From positions 1 through 62,649 of IMG/VR virus record IMGVR_UViG_3300017708_000776: a stretch of DNA of 62,649 nucleotides. One strand, 5' to 3'. The stretch comes from a virus. Within the stretch, counting starts at the first letter, position 1. Each line of letters opens with the position of its first letter. Below the pieces are notes generated by a model that worked only from the letters and a program-made list of their open reading frames with translations, searched no databases and had not been told where the DNA came from. Made by a program: the position numbers and the translations under genes. Shown here piece after piece: positions 60,658 through 62,649 of the stretch.

Positions 60658-62649
60658 TTAGTTCTCTATTAGTATCCAACCATTTGTGGCGTTATAGTAC
60701 ACAAGACCTATACCTGCACGATCAATGTCTATTACCAGATCGGTTTCACTACCTTGTATCTTATGTCCGTTTCTATTTATTGTTATGTTGTTAGTCGATG
60801 CATTACCAGTTCCATCTAAAATTCTTACCTCATCACCAAAATTTGCATTTAAAGGTAATGTTAGAGTTTGGGAAACACTAGAAGTATCAACAATGTTTCT
60901 AGAACCAGATGTTATTGGTGTAGCTGTAGTTCTTTCTACCCAAGTTCTAGGATTTGTTGCAAGTCTTGTTGTTATAATACCTTGTGCTTCTGCGGCATCA
61001 ATACCAATATTGTTACCAGTCAACTTGGTAATTGTCAAGTTGTCTCCTACATCGGCAGCATCATTCAAGGTTAATACAGAACCTGAACTATCTTTGAAAT
61101 CCTCAGTTCTTAGTAATAAACCATTTAAATATACATTGACTAATCCAGTAGAATATGATAATGTTTGACCATTTATATCCGTACCACTAAAGTGTGATTG
61201 ACCAGCAGTAGCAGTATATTCAAATGTATCGAATGTAAGAGGTGTCGCAACAGAACTTAGATCTGCAGGCATGAATGTAGAAATTTTTACTTCATCCGAA
61301 GCAGACACTGGTGTATTAAAGGTTACTCTATTTCCATCTGTGGCAACATAATCCACAGAGTCTACAAGAGCGATACCATTTAAATATACAACCAACCCTG
61401 ATTGTTGATATAGAAGTGCTTCACCATACCTATCATCACCACTGAATATTGTTTGACCGTGGTCTGCAACGAAATCAAATGTCTTACCAGAGAACTCTTG
61501 TGCATTGAATGTTTGTATTATAATTTCATCTGTAACAATTGCTGAGTCTGTTAAGATTATTTTATTTCCAAGTGTAGTAATATAATCTGTACGTTCATCT
61601 AACAACACATCATTTTTGAATACCTGAACACCACCACTAAAACCTAATCCATTACCAGTCAGAGTTTTTCCTGCGTGACCTGCAAAATGAAATTGTTTTG
61701 TGTTTAGACTTGATGCAACGTTTGCGGATGTAACCACAACACTCATAAAGTCTGCAGAGTCTGCGGCCTCTAATAAGGTTACGGTTGAATTTGTTTTTGT
61801 GTAGTCGTTTGTCTCCGATAGTAAGATACCGTTTAAGTAAACCTGTATAGCACCAGTAGTCAGATCTAATGTTCTACCGTTGTTATCTGTACCTGAGAAT
61901 ACTGTATCTCCAGAGTCTGCAGTAAATTCAAATGATGTTTCATTTAAAGTCTGTCTAGAATTGACACGACCAATTGTTTCTATTATAGTAACTGAATAAC
62001 CACTATCCAAAGCATCAGAAAATGTTATTCTGTCTGTGAGTAGAGCGTAATCTGTTGTTTCTTCTTGAAGGACACCGTTTAGATAAACTTCTGCATTTGA
62101 AGGATCTATTGAAAGTGTAGAACCAAACTTGTCATCACCTTGGAATAAAACTTGACCTGCAGTTGCGTCAAAGAAGAACTTATTAACTTCTAGTGTACCA
62201 CGAGCATTTACAGAAGTTCTTGCTTGTACATAGTCACTATCTATTATACTAACGATGTTTGCAGAATCTACTGTACCAGATCCACCACCGCTACCACCAC
62301 TTGGAGGTGTGTACTTGATGATTTGTACTACGTCATTTAATGTAGCTGCGGCAGTCAATGTGACTGTAGAAGAATCCGTCAATGTGAAATCGTCTGAGTC
62401 TACTAAGAGGATACCATTCAAATAGACGTTTATCTGTGTGTCTGAATCGTCATACGACAGTATATTACCATTCGCATCAGAGTCTGTAAATGCTAACTGA
62501 CCTGAGTCTGCAGTGTATACGAACTTAGTAAGAGTGATACCGTCTGCAGTAGAATGACTACCACCTCCTCCAGATCCACCTGTATTGGTTGATGGATTGA
62601 ATGTTAAGACACCAGTACTATTGTCATATGCAAGAGCACCACCACCAGA
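60658..62649 (-). CDS. VYLNG-repeat tail-fibre protein, 5' end outside window
   Basis: The frame is open to base 62649, so the start lies beyond the window; 663 residues are visible. It contains at least six copies of a unit of roughly 70-85 residues built as F-x-F-TA-x-xGQ-x-x-FSG-D-x-x-G, then VYLNGILL-x-E-x-x-DY, then a strand pair (e.g. GAIQVYLNGILLSETNDYT and NAEVYLNGVLQEETTDYALL). An IDSDYVQAR element and Gly/Ser linkers (PPSGGSGGGSGTVDS) occur near the visible N-terminal part. The end folds as FNGH-like GNASTNNITINRNGHKIQGS, a common phage-fibre C-terminal motif. Likely a long fibre shaft. Confidence 0.8.
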   Translation of the reverse strand, partial: SGGGALAYDNSTGVLTFNPSTNTGGSGGGGSHSTADGITLTKFVYTADSGQLAFTDSDANGNILSYDDSDTQINVYLNGILLVDSDDFTLTDSSTVTLTAAATLNDVVQIIKYTPPSGGSGGGSGTVDSANIVSIIDSDYVQARTSVNARGTLEVNKFFFDATAGQVLFQGDDKFGSTLSIDPSNAEVYLNGVLQEETTDYALLTDRITFSDALDSGYSVTIIETIGRVNSRQTLNETSFEFTADSGDTVFSGTDNNGRTLDLTTGAIQVYLNGILLSETNDYTKTNSTVTLLEAADSADFMSVVVTSANVASSLNTKQFHFAGHAGKTLTGNGLGFSGGVQVFKNDVLLDERTDYITTLGNKIILTDSAIVTDEIIIQTFNAQEFSGKTFDFVADHGQTIFSGDDRYGEALLYQQSGLVVYLNGIALVDSVDYVATDGNRVTFNTPVSASDEVKISTFMPADLSSVATPLTFDTFEYTATAGQSHFSGTDINGQTLSYSTGLVNVYLNGLLLRTEDFKDSSGSVLTLNDAADVGDNLTITKLTGNNIGIDAAEAQGIITTRLATNPRTWVERTTATPITSGSRNIVDTSSVSQTLTLPLNANFGDEVRILDGTGNASTNNITINRNGHKIQGSETDLVIDIDRAGIGLVYYNATNGWILIEN

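Noticed and set aside
1-62649. Integration, prophage or mobile-element signals
   Set aside because: No integrase, transposase, repressor, att-like repeat or insertion sequence was seen; the gene set is that of a lytic T4-like phage.

Overview
This window is the replication-to-virion core of a T4-like (T-even-type) contractile-tailed phage, AT-rich and almost certainly marine. Every gene lies on the minus strand, packed with ATGA or TAATG start/stop overlaps; no stretch over 300 bases lacks a gene, and I saw no tRNA, rRNA, CRISPR array or insertion sequence. No photosynthesis genes were seen. Two DUF1127-type small proteins, a family common in alphaproteobacteria, hint at an alphaproteobacterial (SAR11- or roseobacter-type) host; this is inference. 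All calls come from reading motifs, without database searches.

Reading right to left (the direction of transcription): 62649-54327 holds a VYLNG-repeat fibre protein (5' end outside the window) and four paralogous tail-tip proteins. 54270-39236 is the T4 morphogenesis order gp13, gp14, gp15, gp16, gp17, gp18, gp19, gp20, gp67-like, a gp68-position protein, gp21, gp22, gp23, with two IDS-x-YVQ repeat structural proteins inserted in the neck block. 39159-24351 is a second structural block: a tail-tube-family paralogue, a fibre with a cupredoxin-like domain, an 1899-residue virion protein, a glycine-rich fibre and a fifth propeller paralogue. 24310-14187 is the recombination, late-transcription and replisome cluster: uvsY, uvsW, gp55, gp47, gp46, gp45, gp44, gp62, regA, followed by a P-loop kinase and Hsp20. 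13976-1 is more accessory: DUF1127 proteins, a DoxX-like membrane protein, endolysin, DNA polymerase gp43, cupin, MazG, a DruA-like protein, a primase-like protein, a run of tiny membrane proteins, a nucleotide-sugar cassette, then uvsX and the gp41 helicase (3' end outside the window).

Two promoter classes can be read directly. Early: TTGACA or TTTACA, exactly 17 bp, TATAAT, usually with an extended -10 TGn, before uvsX, the epimerase, the DruA-like gene, gp43, gp44, gp45, gp55 and uvsY (and a variant before hsp20). Late: TATAAATA before structural operons. Two strong hairpin terminators follow gp23 and gp19. The only strong plus-strand signal is a perfect early-type promoter at 21854-21882, antisense to its surroundings.

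The most notable content is a set of six modular tail-tip proteins sharing one N-terminal module: five end in a domain with exactly six kelch-like repeats (a predicted six-bladed propeller) and one in a glycine-rich tip, suggesting an exchangeable receptor-binding repertoire.
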